From Fictibacillus phosphorivorans (lineage in GTDB: Bacteria > Bacillota > Bacilli > Bacillales > Fictibacillaceae), in contig NZ_CP015378.1 of the NCBI RefSeq assembly GCF_001629705.1, forward strand, positions 3,472,001-3,536,000: a DNA stretch of 64,000 nucleotides, written 5' to 3'. Positions 17,296 to 26,219 of the stretch are shown in pieces. Numbering within the stretch: position 1 is the first letter of the stretch; each line of letters opens with the position of its first letter. Position numbers and translations under genes: made by a program. The notes under the pieces are model-generated. The model worked only from the letters and a program-made list of their open reading frames with translations, was not told the origin of the DNA and did not search any database.

Positions 17296-18081
17296 GTGAT
17301 TCTAAAATCAATGGTGTACAGAAAAGAGAAGAAACAAGAAGGATATCCCTTTCAGCTTCCACTTCTTCAATCCCTGAAGTCTCTTCACTTTCAAAAATCA
17401 GTCACTATCTTAGTAGGTGAAAATGGTACAGGAAAATCAACGTTACTCGAAGCAATCGCAGATCAAGCAGGTTCTGTTCAGATCAATCGTTCAGAAAAAG
17501 AGAATGACTCCATCAAAAAATTAGCCAAACAGTTAAAATTGACGTGGAGTGTGAAAACGAAAAAGGGATTCTTTCTAAACGCAGAAGACTTTGTTAGCTT
17601 TGTGAGGCGTGCTGCGGAAATGAAGGAAACGGCGTTACAAGAACTAGCAAACATCAAAGTGGAGTACAAAGACAAGTCTGCATATGCGAAGAGTCTTGCT
17701 TCCCTCCCTCACAACCGAACGCTCGCTGAACTCAAAGACCTTTATAATGACGGGCTTGAGTTTCGTTCTCACGGAGAACGTTTTCTAGATTTCTTTCAAT
17801 CTCGCTTTCGTCCGAACGGCTTATATATACTTGACGAGCCTGAAGTCCCGCTATCACCTATGAAACAGTTAAGTTTTATATCGATGTTAAAAGAGATGGA
17901 GAAACAGAACGCACAGTTCCTTATCGCCACTCATTCTCCCATCTTAATGGCCTATCCTGGTGCAGAAATCATCAGTCTCGATTCCCTGCCACCCGCTCCA
18001 ACTTCATACGAAGAATTAGAGCATGTGCAGATTACGAAAAACTTTTTGGAGAGTCCGGAGAGGTTTTTGAGACATTTGTGA
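17296..18081 (+). CDS. ABC/AAA-type ATPase without membrane partner
   Basis: A 261-residue P-loop ATPase: Walker A GENGTGKSTLL (about residue 41), ABC-like signature SHGERF, Walker B LYILDEPEVPLSP and H-loop FLIATHSPIL. The order and spacing place it in the AAA_15/AAA_21 type of predicted ATPases related to RecF/SMC-like and overcoming-lysogenisation families. No transporter, nuclease or partner gene is next to it, so it is not evidently a defence pair. The start is GTG after AAGAGGTG. Role unknown. Confidence 0.85.
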   Translation: MILKSMVYRKEKKQEGYPFQLPLLQSLKSLHFQKSVTILVGENGTGKSTLLEAIADQAGSVQINRSEKENDSIKKLAKQLKLTWSVKTKKGFFLNAEDFVSFVRRAAEMKETALQELANIKVEYKDKSAYAKSLASLPHNRTLAELKDLYNDGLEFRSHGERFLDFFQSRFRPNGLYILDEPEVPLSPMKQLSFISMLKEMEKQNAQFLIATHSPILMAYPGAEIISLDSLPPAPTSYEELEHVQITKNFLESPERFLRHL

Positions 18082-18110
18082 TTGAGATAGCCACTTTGGG
18101 TATTTAAGTC

Positions 18111-18211
18111 TTTCTTGATATCCTTATTGGTTTTCTTGATATCTTACCTCCAACTCTTGATATGAGGTGTACTATTCTTGATATAAGCGGCACTTTTCTT
18201 GATATACTAAA
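18111..18211. repeat. 21-bp periodic intergenic array C (CTTGATAT word, 5 units)
   Basis: CTTGATAT starts at 18114, 18135, 18156, 18177 and 18198, exactly 21 bases apart, usually preceded by TT. The 13 bases between words vary freely. It fills the gap between convergent genes (the ATPase and fliT). No palindrome or frame explains it. Confidence 0.9.
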
Positions 18212-18220
18212 ATCCACATA

Positions 18221-18256
18221 AAAAAGGCACTCCGCTGATTCCACAGCAAGTGCCTA
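18221..18256 (-). terminator. Terminator of the fliD-fliS-fliT transcript
   Basis: AGGCACT..GCTG pairs with CAGC..AGTGCCT; on the minus strand TTTTTTA follows. Confidence 0.85.
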
Positions 18257-18260
18257 TCCA

Positions 18261-18611
18261 TTAATTCTTTTTATCAAAATACATCCCATCCACTGATACC
18301 GACTGATACGGATTCGCGTATTGGGTGTTTTTTTCTTTTTTCTTCTTCATCGTTGAAAGATTGTGCTTAATCTCTTCAAACTGCCGCGTTAAAAGAGGAT
18401 CAATCGTCTCGTTCATCTTAACGATCAAACGCCCCATCCGCTGTTCGTCTTCTGAATAAGTGGCAGGTAAGCTGTTAATTGTCACTTGACGCTGATCAAG
18501 CAATTCATTTAACCGCTCGATATACGATTCACGCTCTTCTTTCGGCAATCCTGCACTCACATGATCATACAGATTCTTCGTGATCTCGAGCAGAATTTTT
18601 ACGACAGGCAT
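18261..18611 (-). CDS. fliT: Flagellar protein FliT-like chaperone
   Basis: 116 residues, mostly alpha-helical and charged, starting MPVVKILLEITKNLYDH. Identified mainly by position: directly after fliS, with the ATG overlapping the fliS stop (TAATG), last in the fliD-fliS-fliT unit as in B. subtilis. FliT proteins act as export chaperones for the filament cap protein FliD. The sequence is fast-evolving, so the name rests on context. A 20-residue longer frame upstream overlaps fliS and is rejected. Confidence 0.82.
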   Translation of the reverse strand: MPVVKILLEITKNLYDHVSAGLPKEERESYIERLNELLDQRQVTINSLPATYSEDEQRMGRLIVKMNETIDPLLTRQFEEIKHNLSTMKKKKEKNTQYANPYQSVSVDGMYFDKKN

Positions 18612-19012
18612 TACACGCGCCCTGTCTCGCCATGCTGCATGCGGCGGTTGATCTGAATCACTTCTTTCCACGTATTGCGGAAATCTAGCACATAGTCTTC
18701 CACTTCATCCAAGATCTTCACGTCATTTTGAATGTTTGCTTCAATTAGGCGACGGTTGATGTAATCGTACATCGTCATCAATGACTTTGATACTTCAAGG
18801 TCCATGTTCAGCGTGACCATCAACTCTTGAATAATCTTTTGTGCTTTTAATAGGTTCGTATTCTTTTGTTCTGTATTTTTAAGCTCAATCCCCGTTCTTG
18901 CGAGACCGATAAACTTTAAGCATCCGTTATAGAGCATGAGCGTCAACTCGCCGGGTGACGCCGTTTGGACTGAGTTATTTTGATACGCCTTGTTTGCGTT
19001 AAGTATGGACAT
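18611..19012 (-). CDS. fliS: Flagellin export chaperone FliS
   Basis: 133 residues, starting MSILNANKAYQNNSVQTASP, with the conserved GELTLMLYNGCLKFI near residue 21. FliS binds newly made flagellin in the cytoplasm and prevents early assembly. It lies 30 bases after fliD and overlaps the fliT start by one base, showing translational coupling. Confidence 0.95.
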   Translation of the reverse strand: MSILNANKAYQNNSVQTASPGELTLMLYNGCLKFIGLARTGIELKNTEQKNTNLLKAQKIIQELMVTLNMDLEVSKSLMTMYDYINRRLIEANIQNDVKILDEVEDYVLDFRNTWKEVIQINRRMQHGETGRV

Positions 19013-19042
19013 GTAAAGGTAACACTCCTTTTTGGTTTAAAA

Positions 19043-20578
19043 TTACTGTCCGCCGCCAAACTGCTGCATTAAGTAAGCTGATTGCTGATTAGAGCGTTGA
19101 ATGGCTGTTTCCATTGCTGAGAACTGACGCCAATAGCGGTCTTCTACCTGCTTCAAACGATCTTCGAAAGCCGAGATACGCTTATCCACATCAGTTAACT
19201 CTTTACCTAGCGTAAACTGAGCATTTGTACGAAGCGCGTTCCCTGCTTTTAGTTCGATTTTGTCGACAGTTTGATCAATAGAGGCACGTAGTTTTTTTGC
19301 GATACCTTCTACGTTATTCGTACTATCACCAGTAAACATCTTCATTACTGCTTCGGGATTCGCAGCTAACGCTTCTCTTAGTTTCTTATCATCAATCTCC
19401 AGCTTCCCTTTATCGAGATAGTTACGGGAAGTTGTGATTCCGATTTCAGAAAGCTGGTCATATTTTGTATCTCCCGTATTTACGGAAGCGTATAGAACCG
19501 AACGCATCGTGTTCAACCCACTCGAAAGAACTGAATCTCCACGTAGCATCCCGCTCTTCGCCTTCTCATCCCAGAGTTCCGCTTCTTTTTCAGATAAGTC
19601 TTTTCGCTGTGCATCCGTTAGCGGAGGAAAATCACGGTACTTTGTTTCAGCAGTCTTTTTATTAATCGCTTCAATCGTTTCGTTGTATTTTTTTACAAAG
19701 TCTTTGATTGAAGTGATTACTCCCTCAGTATCAGTGGTTGAACTGATGGTAGATTCTCCGGTTGCTTTTAATGAATAGGAAACTCCGCTGATTGTGAAGT
19801 TGTTGGATGTGCGCTCTAACCCAGTAAGTCCGTTCAAATCAAAAATGGCATTTTGGCTAGTATCAGTTCCTCCGAGCTCTTGAGGTCCTGTTGCACCCGG
19901 CAGCACACTAGCAAAACCTATATTTTTAAAGAAAGAAACCGTTTTATCGTTACCAAGTGTAATCTTAGAACCTTTTCCTGTTAAGTTGTTTGAGATAACG
20001 AACTTCCCTGTAAAGTCATCATAAAAGGCTGACATGTCTAGTCCAGCTTCTGAAAACTTTTTCGCAGTTGATTCTAATGTATCTTTTGTTGGGTCTATCT
20101 TAATTGTCTTTGTTACTTCAGTTCCATCTGGTTTTGTAACTTTAATTTCAAGCGGAATTTCGGCTGTCCCAAATTTGGCCAGATTCATCGTTTCTAAAGT
20201 TGTTTTCCCACTTGGTTTTTTATCGTCTTTATCTTTAACTTGATCAGACACCCAAGTTCTTGCAGTTGCAAGCTGAGAAATTTTAATCTTAGAAGTAATA
20301 TTAGAAGCACTTCCCGCCGCAGTCGCAGTTACTGCATTTGGATTCGTGCTTGTTACCGTCTTCTTATTGAACGTTCCTTGAAGAGCGATTCCGTCTAAAA
20401 CAAATCGATCGAGATCGGTCATTAGCTTATTCATCGAACGATAGTCATCACGCTGCCACTCTAGCGTTGTCTTTTTCTGTGCCAGTTTATCGAGTGGGAT
20501 GCGCTCTGCTTTCATTAAATCGCCAACGATGGTATCGATGTCCATTCCGCTGGCTAATCCGCCAATTCTCATACTCAC
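19043..20578 (-). CDS. fliD: Flagellar filament capping protein FliD
   Basis: FliD (HAP2) sits at the filament tip and folds flagellin into place. The 511-residue product has the N-terminal RIGGLASGMDIDTIV signature, FliD_N and FliD_C domains (second beginning near residue 235, where FDLNGLTGLERTSN occurs), and helical ends (C-terminal FSAMETAIQRSNQQSAYL). The start is GTG with GGTGATG upstream. It follows flaG by 15 bases. Confidence 0.95.
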   Translation of the reverse strand: MSMRIGGLASGMDIDTIVGDLMKAERIPLDKLAQKKTTLEWQRDDYRSMNKLMTDLDRFVLDGIALQGTFNKKTVTSTNPNAVTATAAGSASNITSKIKISQLATARTWVSDQVKDKDDKKPSGKTTLETMNLAKFGTAEIPLEIKVTKPDGTEVTKTIKIDPTKDTLESTAKKFSEAGLDMSAFYDDFTGKFVISNNLTGKGSKITLGNDKTVSFFKNIGFASVLPGATGPQELGGTDTSQNAIFDLNGLTGLERTSNNFTISGVSYSLKATGESTISSTTDTEGVITSIKDFVKKYNETIEAINKKTAETKYRDFPPLTDAQRKDLSEKEAELWDEKAKSGMLRGDSVLSSGLNTMRSVLYASVNTGDTKYDQLSEIGITTSRNYLDKGKLEIDDKKLREALAANPEAVMKMFTGDSTNNVEGIAKKLRASIDQTVDKIELKAGNALRTNAQFTLGKELTDVDKRISAFEDRLKQVEDRYWRQFSAMETAIQRSNQQSAYLMQQFGGGQ

Positions 20579-20593
20579 GGTTCATCACCGTCC

Positions 20594-20938
20594 CTAAATT
20601 TTTTTATCAACAAAAATACCCATAAAATCAATCATATCCGCATACATATCAAGGAACTTTTTGTTTGGAATTTCCTTGAGCACCTCTTGTGTCACTTCGT
20701 CCACGACCTGAACGTAATAATCATTCAGCTTTTCGTGAAGTACAAATTTAGAAGAAGTGTGTGTTGGTTTTAACATATCGTTCATCGCATGAATCACTTT
20801 TTCGAGTGATTCTTTTGCTGGTTTACTCTGTACTGAAGCTTCGGCTTGAGTCGTTTGTTCTGGTTGGTTTTGGCTTTTAAGCACAGGCTCAGACTTTTGA
20901 AATACAGGAGAACTAATTGATTGCAGTTCCACCTTCAT
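20594..20938 (-). CDS. flaG: FlaG family flagellar protein
   Basis: 114 residues with a variable N-terminus and the conserved FlaG core (KFVLHEKLNDYYVQVVDE...KEIPNKKFLDMYADM). FlaG proteins influence filament length in some bacteria; its exact task in Bacillus is not settled. First gene of the flaG-fliD-fliS-fliT unit, with a sigma-D type promoter just upstream and AAAAGGGG before the ATG. Confidence 0.92.
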   Translation of the reverse strand: MKVELQSISSPVFQKSEPVLKSQNQPEQTTQAEASVQSKPAKESLEKVIHAMNDMLKPTHTSSKFVLHEKLNDYYVQVVDEVTQEVLKEIPNKKFLDMYADMIDFMGIFVDKKI

Positions 20939-20964
20939 CGCCCCTTTTATTTTCTCTAAAATTT

Positions 20965-20991
20965 ATATCGGATTAATCAAAAAATTGTTGA
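20965..20991 (-). promoter_or_regulatory. Sigma-D promoter of flaG-fliD-fliS-fliT
   Basis: Minus strand: TCAA, 15 bases, TCCGATAT. This fits the sigma-D consensus TAAA-N15-GCCGATAT with one mismatch in each box. Confidence 0.75.
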
Positions 20992-21191
20992 GGAAGAGTA
21001 AAGAAAGAAGTCGCGAAAAAAAATTTATTACAATTCTATGAAACTACTCAATCTTCTAATTATTTATTGTAAAATAGTTGCTTAGGAACATAAAAAATGT
21101 AGAAAAATGACCAATAATGTCTGCGGCATTTACATAAAGCAATACATACTCTAAAAAATGAAAAATTGAAAACGAGAGGATTCTGGCAGTA

Positions 21192-23135
21192 ATGAAACAC
21201 CGACAATCGAAGCAACAACGAAAACGCAGCCAACAGCCTAACTCAAACGTTAAGCAATCGAAAGCCATGGAACAACCTCTACATAAGAACAGATACATAA
21301 CCGGGCTCGATGGACTCAGAGCCATCGCCGTACTTGCAGTTATCGCCTATCACTTAAACTTTGAATGGGCGGCAGGCGGTCTGCTAGGGGTTACTGTCTT
21401 TTTTGTTTTATCAGGATATCTAATAACCGATCTACTAATCACTGAATATGTAACAACCAATTCTATTAACTTTAAAAATTTTTGGATCCGCCGAGCCCGA
21501 AGGTTATTGCCAGCCATGTTTACGATGCTTCTCGTCGTCGTCACATATGTAACCTTGTTCGAGCCATCTATGCTTGAAAAACTTGAAGAAGATACCGTTG
21601 CAGCCATCCTTTATGTGAGCAACTGGTGGTATATATTCCAAGATCTTTCGTATTTTGAAAGCTTCGGCCCCCCTTCCCTACTCACTCACTTTTGGAGTTT
21701 AGCGGTGGAAGAACAATTTTATATTTTATGGCCATTAATCATTATCGTTCTATTAAAAATGAAAGTTCGTGAAGGATCCCTGTTTTCTATGATGCTAGCA
21801 GGTGCTCTCCTTTCAGCAGCACTGATGACACTTCTGTACGAACCAGGTGCAGATCCTAGCCGCGTCTATTACGGAACAGATACGCGCGTGTTCTCACTTC
21901 TACTAGGAGCTAGCCTTGCTGTTATCTGGCCAAGCCGAAAACTGTCTAGCACATTACCACCTGAGATTCGTTGGAAACTAGACTTTGTCGGACTATCCGC
22001 ACTCGCTTTTATCTTTTACATGTTCGGAAGCACGGATCAATATCAAGACTTTCTCTACCAAGGTGGAATGGTCGCGATATCCGTTGCCGCTCTATTAGTA
22101 GTAGCCGTTATGGTCCACCCATCCAGCAGACTTAACACGTGGTTGAGCTTTAAACCGTTACGATGGGTTGGCACCCGTTCGTACGGCATTTATCTATGGC
22201 ACTTCCCAGTGATTGTTCTGACGAGCCCTCAGTGGGGAGCGGATGCACCAAGCTTAGTGAGAACGACATTACAGGTTGTACTCATCTTAATTCTAGCTAA
22301 CCTATCTTGGAAATACATCGAGAATCCAATTCGTAAAGGTGCGTTATCAAGATTCTGTCGAGTGGTAAAACGTGGAGAATGGAAACGTGAGCGTTCGTTT
22401 ATCGGAAAGTTTGTGTTAACAGCTTGCATCTTAGGTCTTTTCATGTGCGTATCTGCGATCGGCTTCACGACAACTTCAGTAGCATTAAGTAAAGGTAAAG
22501 TAATCTCTGCTATACAAGACAAAGTTGGTAACGCAGACCCACCGACAGAGAATACGGTGAGACCCCAACCGAAGCCTGATGCGCCAAAAAAAGACGAAAA
22601 ACCTGAAGAAAAGCCTTCAGAAGAAGCACCATCAAACGATGAAGAAACAGATGAAGAGAAGCAATCTGTTCAAGATACTCGCTCACTCTCTGTCATCGGC
22701 GACTCCGTCATGATTGATGTGACGCCTCACATAGAGGAAGTATTTCCAAATGCAAAAGTGGACGCGAAGATCGGACGCCAGTTTAGAGAAGCAGAAGATC
22801 TTGTTCAACAAAAGAAAAGCTCAGGCAGTTTAGGAGAGATTGTTGTTATCGAGCTTGGAGCGAACGGGCCACTATCTGAAAAGAGAATGCATAACTTGAT
22901 TGAGCTAATTGGTGATCGAGATATTTATATGATCACGACACGTGTACCAAAGCCTTGGCAGCGGGAAGTGAATGAAACGATCACAAATGTTGCACATGAG
23001 TACAAACACGTTAAAGTCGTAGACTGGTTTGAGATGAGTGAATCTCACCCTGAATACATTGGTAGCGATGGTGTGCATTTAACGCTCACTGGTGCAAAAG
23101 AGTATGCGGAATTTCTAATTAAACATATTGATTAA
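21192..23135 (+). CDS. oatA: OatA-type membrane acyltransferase with SGNH domain
   Basis: 647 residues. The N-terminal acyltransferase-3 domain (about 35-410, ten or more helices) starts RYITGLDGLRAIAVLAVIAYH, with FFVLSGYLI and HFWSLAVEEQFY; the His and Arg of this domain carry the acyl group across the membrane. After an acidic linker (about 445-490) comes an extracellular SGNH hydrolase-like domain with GDS (SVIGDSVMID), GANG and DGVHLT. This is the layout of peptidoglycan O-acetyltransferase OatA, which confers lysozyme resistance; wall-polymer acetylation is an alternative. It lies between the flagellar cap genes and the pilus island. Confidence 0.9.
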   Translation: MKHRQSKQQRKRSQQPNSNVKQSKAMEQPLHKNRYITGLDGLRAIAVLAVIAYHLNFEWAAGGLLGVTVFFVLSGYLITDLLITEYVTTNSINFKNFWIRRARRLLPAMFTMLLVVVTYVTLFEPSMLEKLEEDTVAAILYVSNWWYIFQDLSYFESFGPPSLLTHFWSLAVEEQFYILWPLIIIVLLKMKVREGSLFSMMLAGALLSAALMTLLYEPGADPSRVYYGTDTRVFSLLLGASLAVIWPSRKLSSTLPPEIRWKLDFVGLSALAFIFYMFGSTDQYQDFLYQGGMVAISVAALLVVAVMVHPSSRLNTWLSFKPLRWVGTRSYGIYLWHFPVIVLTSPQWGADAPSLVRTTLQVVLILILANLSWKYIENPIRKGALSRFCRVVKRGEWKRERSFIGKFVLTACILGLFMCVSAIGFTTTSVALSKGKVISAIQDKVGNADPPTENTVRPQPKPDAPKKDEKPEEKPSEEAPSNDEETDEEKQSVQDTRSLSVIGDSVMIDVTPHIEEVFPNAKVDAKIGRQFREAEDLVQQKKSSGSLGEIVVIELGANGPLSEKRMHNLIELIGDRDIYMITTRVPKPWQREVNETITNVAHEYKHVKVVDWFEMSESHPEYIGSDGVHLTLTGAKEYAEFLIKHID

Positions 23136-23136
23136 A

Positions 23137-23183
23137 AAAGAAAGCCAATCATCCGAAAAAAACATACGGGGATTGGCTTTTCT
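23137..23183. terminator. Bidirectional terminator between oatA and the pilus operon
   Basis: GAAAGCCAATC (23140-23150) pairs with GATTGGCTTTTC (23171-23182), with A- and T-tracts, between converging genes. Confidence 0.85.
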
Positions 23184-23187
23184 ATAT

Positions 23188-24030
23188 CTACTCATCGTCA
23201 TTGTTGATTAAAGGATTGTCTTTTCCGTTCGGAGCTGGAAACTCTCCCTTAGGAAGATCTTTTAAATAATCCGTGAGTTCCGGTAAATAATAGGCTGAAA
23301 TGGTGATCTCGTATTTGAGCTGGTAGGTAACAGCATCAGCAGAAGCGATTTCAAGTTCTTCCATACCAGTAAACGTAATGCCTTCTACGACAATGACACG
23401 CTTTAATTCTTCAATGGTTCGTATAAACTTTTGAATACCTTCATAACCTTTTGATACAACTGACATCTCAGCAGTAATTTTTTTTACGCCTTGAGGTAAA
23501 ACTTCAGGTACAGCAGGTGTTTGTGGTTCAGTTGTTTCCACCGTATCGCTTTCGTTTGCATCTTCATCTTCTACTTCTTCGGTAACATTTTCAGCACTTT
23601 CATCAGCATTTTCGGTTTCAGTGGTTTCTTCATTTGCAGGACCTTCAGGGGTAGGACTATCAGAAGCCTCTTCTTCAGCAACAACCTCTTCCTCTTCTGA
23701 TGCTTCGCCATCTGAAAAGTCCATCGTTAGGATAAGGCTATCAGATAAGACCTCTGCTTTCTCGAACTGCAGCATCAGTTGATCAACAAGAGGCTTAACC
23801 GGCACTTCCTCTTGTAGAGCAAATGTATTTTCACTCGTTTGTGTAGTTACAGCAACAGATTCATTAGCATTCTTTAACAGTACCTCTTGCTGTTTCATTT
23901 CTGTATCTACCGATTCAATTCTCTGATGCAAAGGTGACAGTAATCCAAAGTATCCATATACTCCACCTATAACCATTAAAAGAATGACACCTAGTCCCAC
24001 ATATGTAAGAAGCTTTTTATTCTCCGCCAT
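23188..24030 (-). CDS. pilO: PilO-like type IV pilus alignment protein
   Basis: 280 residues: one N-terminal membrane helix (about 9-30), a short coiled coil, and a C-terminal ferredoxin-like domain (KKITAEMSVVSKGYEGIQKF...VEGITFTG). Between them lies a strongly acidic low-complexity stretch of about 60 residues rich in E, D, T and P, unusual for PilO. PilO pairs with PilN and links the inner-membrane pilus platform to the cell envelope. Last gene of the operon, overlapping pilN. The start at 24030 follows AAAGG by 8 bases. Confidence 0.85.
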   Translation of the reverse strand: MAENKKLLTYVGLGVILLMVIGGVYGYFGLLSPLHQRIESVDTEMKQQEVLLKNANESVAVTTQTSENTFALQEEVPVKPLVDQLMLQFEKAEVLSDSLILTMDFSDGEASEEEEVVAEEEASDSPTPEGPANEETTETENADESAENVTEEVEDEDANESDTVETTEPQTPAVPEVLPQGVKKITAEMSVVSKGYEGIQKFIRTIEELKRVIVVEGITFTGMEELEIASADAVTYQLKYEITISAYYLPELTDYLKDLPKGEFPAPNGKDNPLINNDDE

Positions 24031-24628
24031 TCTCTTCACCTTTTAACTCAAGAATTTTCTCTTTATCAAATTCAATCTTATAGAGACTTTTATAACGGGG
24101 CAGATACTCTTCCATAGCTGTCATATCTTCTCCATTATTGATTTCCTCAAAGTTAGTCGTTTCCATCTTTTCAATTGTAGCATCTGCTAGATAAGGAGAA
24201 TTGGTTAATTCAAATAAATAGTGAGAAGTTTCCGCTAGTGTATCAAACTGAGCTTCAACATAGATTGTCTTCTTATCTTTGTATTCATATTTCATAAAAA
24301 AACCACGTTCTGGAAGCAGGGCAACTAAGTGCTGAAGTAAATCTGTAGCAGCGATCTTCTTATTACGAATATAATCAATCTTTTCTGCTAAAGGTTCTGA
24401 TTCAACTTGTGGAACTGCTTGTTGCTGTTTCTCCAACTGCGTTTGCACGAGAAGTCTTTCTTGTTCTAATAGTCGTTCTTTTTCTTGCAGTGTGCCTGCA
24501 CTTACATAATAGTCGAGTCCTAACCAAGTGGCTGACCCTAGAAACAACGTCACTGCAGCTATTAATAGAATGGTAGTCTTTAATGATTTACTTTCTTTAA
24601 CGGGTAAAAGATTAATATCGACTAACAT
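24017..24628 (-). CDS. pilN: PilN-like type IV pilus assembly protein
   Basis: 203 residues beginning MLVDINLLPVKESK, the INLLP motif by which PilN binds PilM, then one membrane helix (about 18-38), a coiled coil and a ferredoxin-like domain. It overlaps pilM by 7 bases and pilO by 14, so the three are translationally coupled. Confidence 0.9.
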   Translation of the reverse strand: MLVDINLLPVKESKSLKTTILLIAAVTLFLGSATWLGLDYYVSAGTLQEKERLLEQERLLVQTQLEKQQQAVPQVESEPLAEKIDYIRNKKIAATDLLQHLVALLPERGFFMKYEYKDKKTIYVEAQFDTLAETSHYLFELTNSPYLADATIEKMETTNFEEINNGEDMTAMEEYLPRYKSLYKIEFDKEKILELKGEENGGE

Positions 24629-25605
24629 AGCTGCACCTCTTTTAGCCCAAGACCTAGTACTACATCAAATTGTGGAGGCAGTAATGTGTCAGAGGGTTTG
24701 ATCGTCAGTACGGGTACATCCAGTTTGGAAGACAATCTTTCTTGAATGTATGACAACTCTGGCAACTCACCAGACAACACAACTTTCGTTACACCCTGTT
24801 CACCTTGATTAATGGTAAACTTGTAATAGTTTACGATGCGCTCTATCTCTACCAATTTATCCTCTATTAATCCATGTATATAACCAGAATCACCTTGCCA
24901 TTCAATTCTCTGTACGCCAGTAGAATGCTGTTTAAAATTCCAGCTCTTATAATCAGTCTCCATTTTTAGATGGTTGAAGAAATAAGGCTTATGATGGTGA
25001 AAGATACTTAGTTGAACGGCAGGAATATCAAACTGTAGACAAAGGGTATGATCTTTTTCAGAAACGAGATCCTTCATAAAAATAAGTCGATACAAGGCGA
25101 CGCATGAAGCATCGGCAACAACTGGTTTTAACTTAGCATCTGTAAGCAGTGATGAATAATCGTGTACCATTCTTTCGGAAGCGGCAAAAAGTAAAATCTC
25201 TCGTTTCTCCTCATTTGTATCAAGTAACACATAATCAAATACAGGATCCTCAAACGGAAGATGGATGGTATTACCTAGCTCCATATATAAGTAGCCTTTA
25301 ATCTCTTCATCCTTTTGATTAGTGGGAACCTGATGTTTCCGAATAACGAGCTTGCTATCAGGGATTAAAAACTGAACTTCCCGACCTTTGATTCCCCACT
25401 CCGCTACACACTCTTCTAGAATGGTTAAAAGAGTTTCACGATCTGCAATTAGGCCATCATGAATCAATCCTTCAGGAAGATAACGTTCACCAGTACCTCT
25501 TACATCAAGATCTTCTGGGTGACGGTAATCCAAATAACGGATAACATGATCTTGGAGTATTAAGTTGATTCTCTTTTTGTTGAAAAGCCCTAGATTGAAT
25601 AACAT
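24622..25605 (-). CDS. pilM: PilM-like actin-fold ATPase of the pilus platform
   Basis: 327 residues with the actin/FtsA-like fold of PilM, recognised by VQFLIPDSKLVIRKHQVP, ELGNTIHLPFEDPVFDYVLL and KVVLSGELPELSYIQERL. PilM is cytoplasmic and binds the PilN N-terminus. The nucleotide motifs are less clear than in Gram-negative PilM. AGAGGTG precedes the ATG. It follows the two pilin genes after a hairpin that may lower its expression relative to pilin. Confidence 0.86.
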   Translation of the reverse strand: MLFNLGLFNKKRINLILQDHVIRYLDYRHPEDLDVRGTGERYLPEGLIHDGLIADRETLLTILEECVAEWGIKGREVQFLIPDSKLVIRKHQVPTNQKDEEIKGYLYMELGNTIHLPFEDPVFDYVLLDTNEEKREILLFAASERMVHDYSSLLTDAKLKPVVADASCVALYRLIFMKDLVSEKDHTLCLQFDIPAVQLSIFHHHKPYFFNHLKMETDYKSWNFKQHSTGVQRIEWQGDSGYIHGLIEDKLVEIERIVNYYKFTINQGEQGVTKVVLSGELPELSYIQERLSSKLDVPVLTIKPSDTLLPPQFDVVLGLGLKEVQLC

Positions 25606-25741
25606 ATGTTTTCACCTCTGTCTAGAATGCAAAACTATTAACTTATTAGCGATTCATTTGACCATTGCACCTTATATAGATGAAATCGTAAAATGATGCG
25701 CAATTTCAGTTTCCCCTTGATGTTAGTGCGTAAGAATAATA

Positions 25742-25773
25742 CTAATTCTCCTTCTCAAGAAAAGGAGAATTAG
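25742..25773 (-). terminator. Hairpin between the pilin genes and pilM
   Basis: CTAATTCTCCTT / AAGGAGAATTAG stem. The T-run on the minus strand is short (TATTATTCTT), so it may be a partial terminator that keeps pilin mRNA more abundant than pilMNO. Confidence 0.6.
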
Positions 25774-25784
25774 CATTTTATTTT

Positions 25785-26189
25785 TTACTGTCCACCTAAA
25801 TATTTAGTTAATTCAGTTTCAGATAATACACCGTCTGTATTTGTATCAACCCCACTAACAGCTTCTGCTGCGTGTCCATCAATGCTATATGCTCCACTTG
25901 CTAATGTTACCTTCCACTCGCTATCTTTTAAATTATTAACATAATCTGATAGAGAGCTAGAATTCTCCCAAGAGGAAGCTTTATTGTCAGCAGCATATGC
26001 TAATTTTGCGCCATTAATAATTTGAACCGCTTCTGTAACTTGTGCTTTCTCTTTTGTTTTACCAATAATTCCACCTATACTTACCACCGCAATTGCTGCG
26101 ATAATACCTAGAATTACAATTACCACTAACAATTCAATCAGTGTTAAACCTTTTTCATTTTTTAAAAATCTTTCAAAATTCTTTAACAT
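25785..26189 (-). CDS. pilA: Major type IV pilin, second copy
   Basis: 134 residues. Leader MLKNFERFLKNEKG is cut by prepilin peptidase before LTLIELLVVIVILG, the standard hydrophobic pilin helix with Glu5; the first mature residue is Leu, not Phe. The C-terminal domain is small and ends GVDTNTDGVLSETELTKYLGG, resembling a calcium-loop (DxNxDG) found in some Gram-positive pilins. It is nearly identical to the neighbouring pilin through the N-terminal 45 residues and differs in the globular part. Confidence 0.93.
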   Translation of the reverse strand: MLKNFERFLKNEKGLTLIELLVVIVILGIIAAIAVVSIGGIIGKTKEKAQVTEAVQIINGAKLAYAADNKASSWENSSSLSDYVNNLKDSEWKVTLASGAYSIDGHAAEAVSGVDTNTDGVLSETELTKYLGGQ

Positions 26190-26219
26190 CTATCTTGCAT
26201 CTCCTTTAAATTCGTAGAA

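Noticed and set aside
17296..18081. ATPase as part of a two-gene phage-defence system
   Set aside because: It stands alone; neighbours are citA and flagellar genes, with no nuclease, reverse transcriptase or toxin-like gene next to it.
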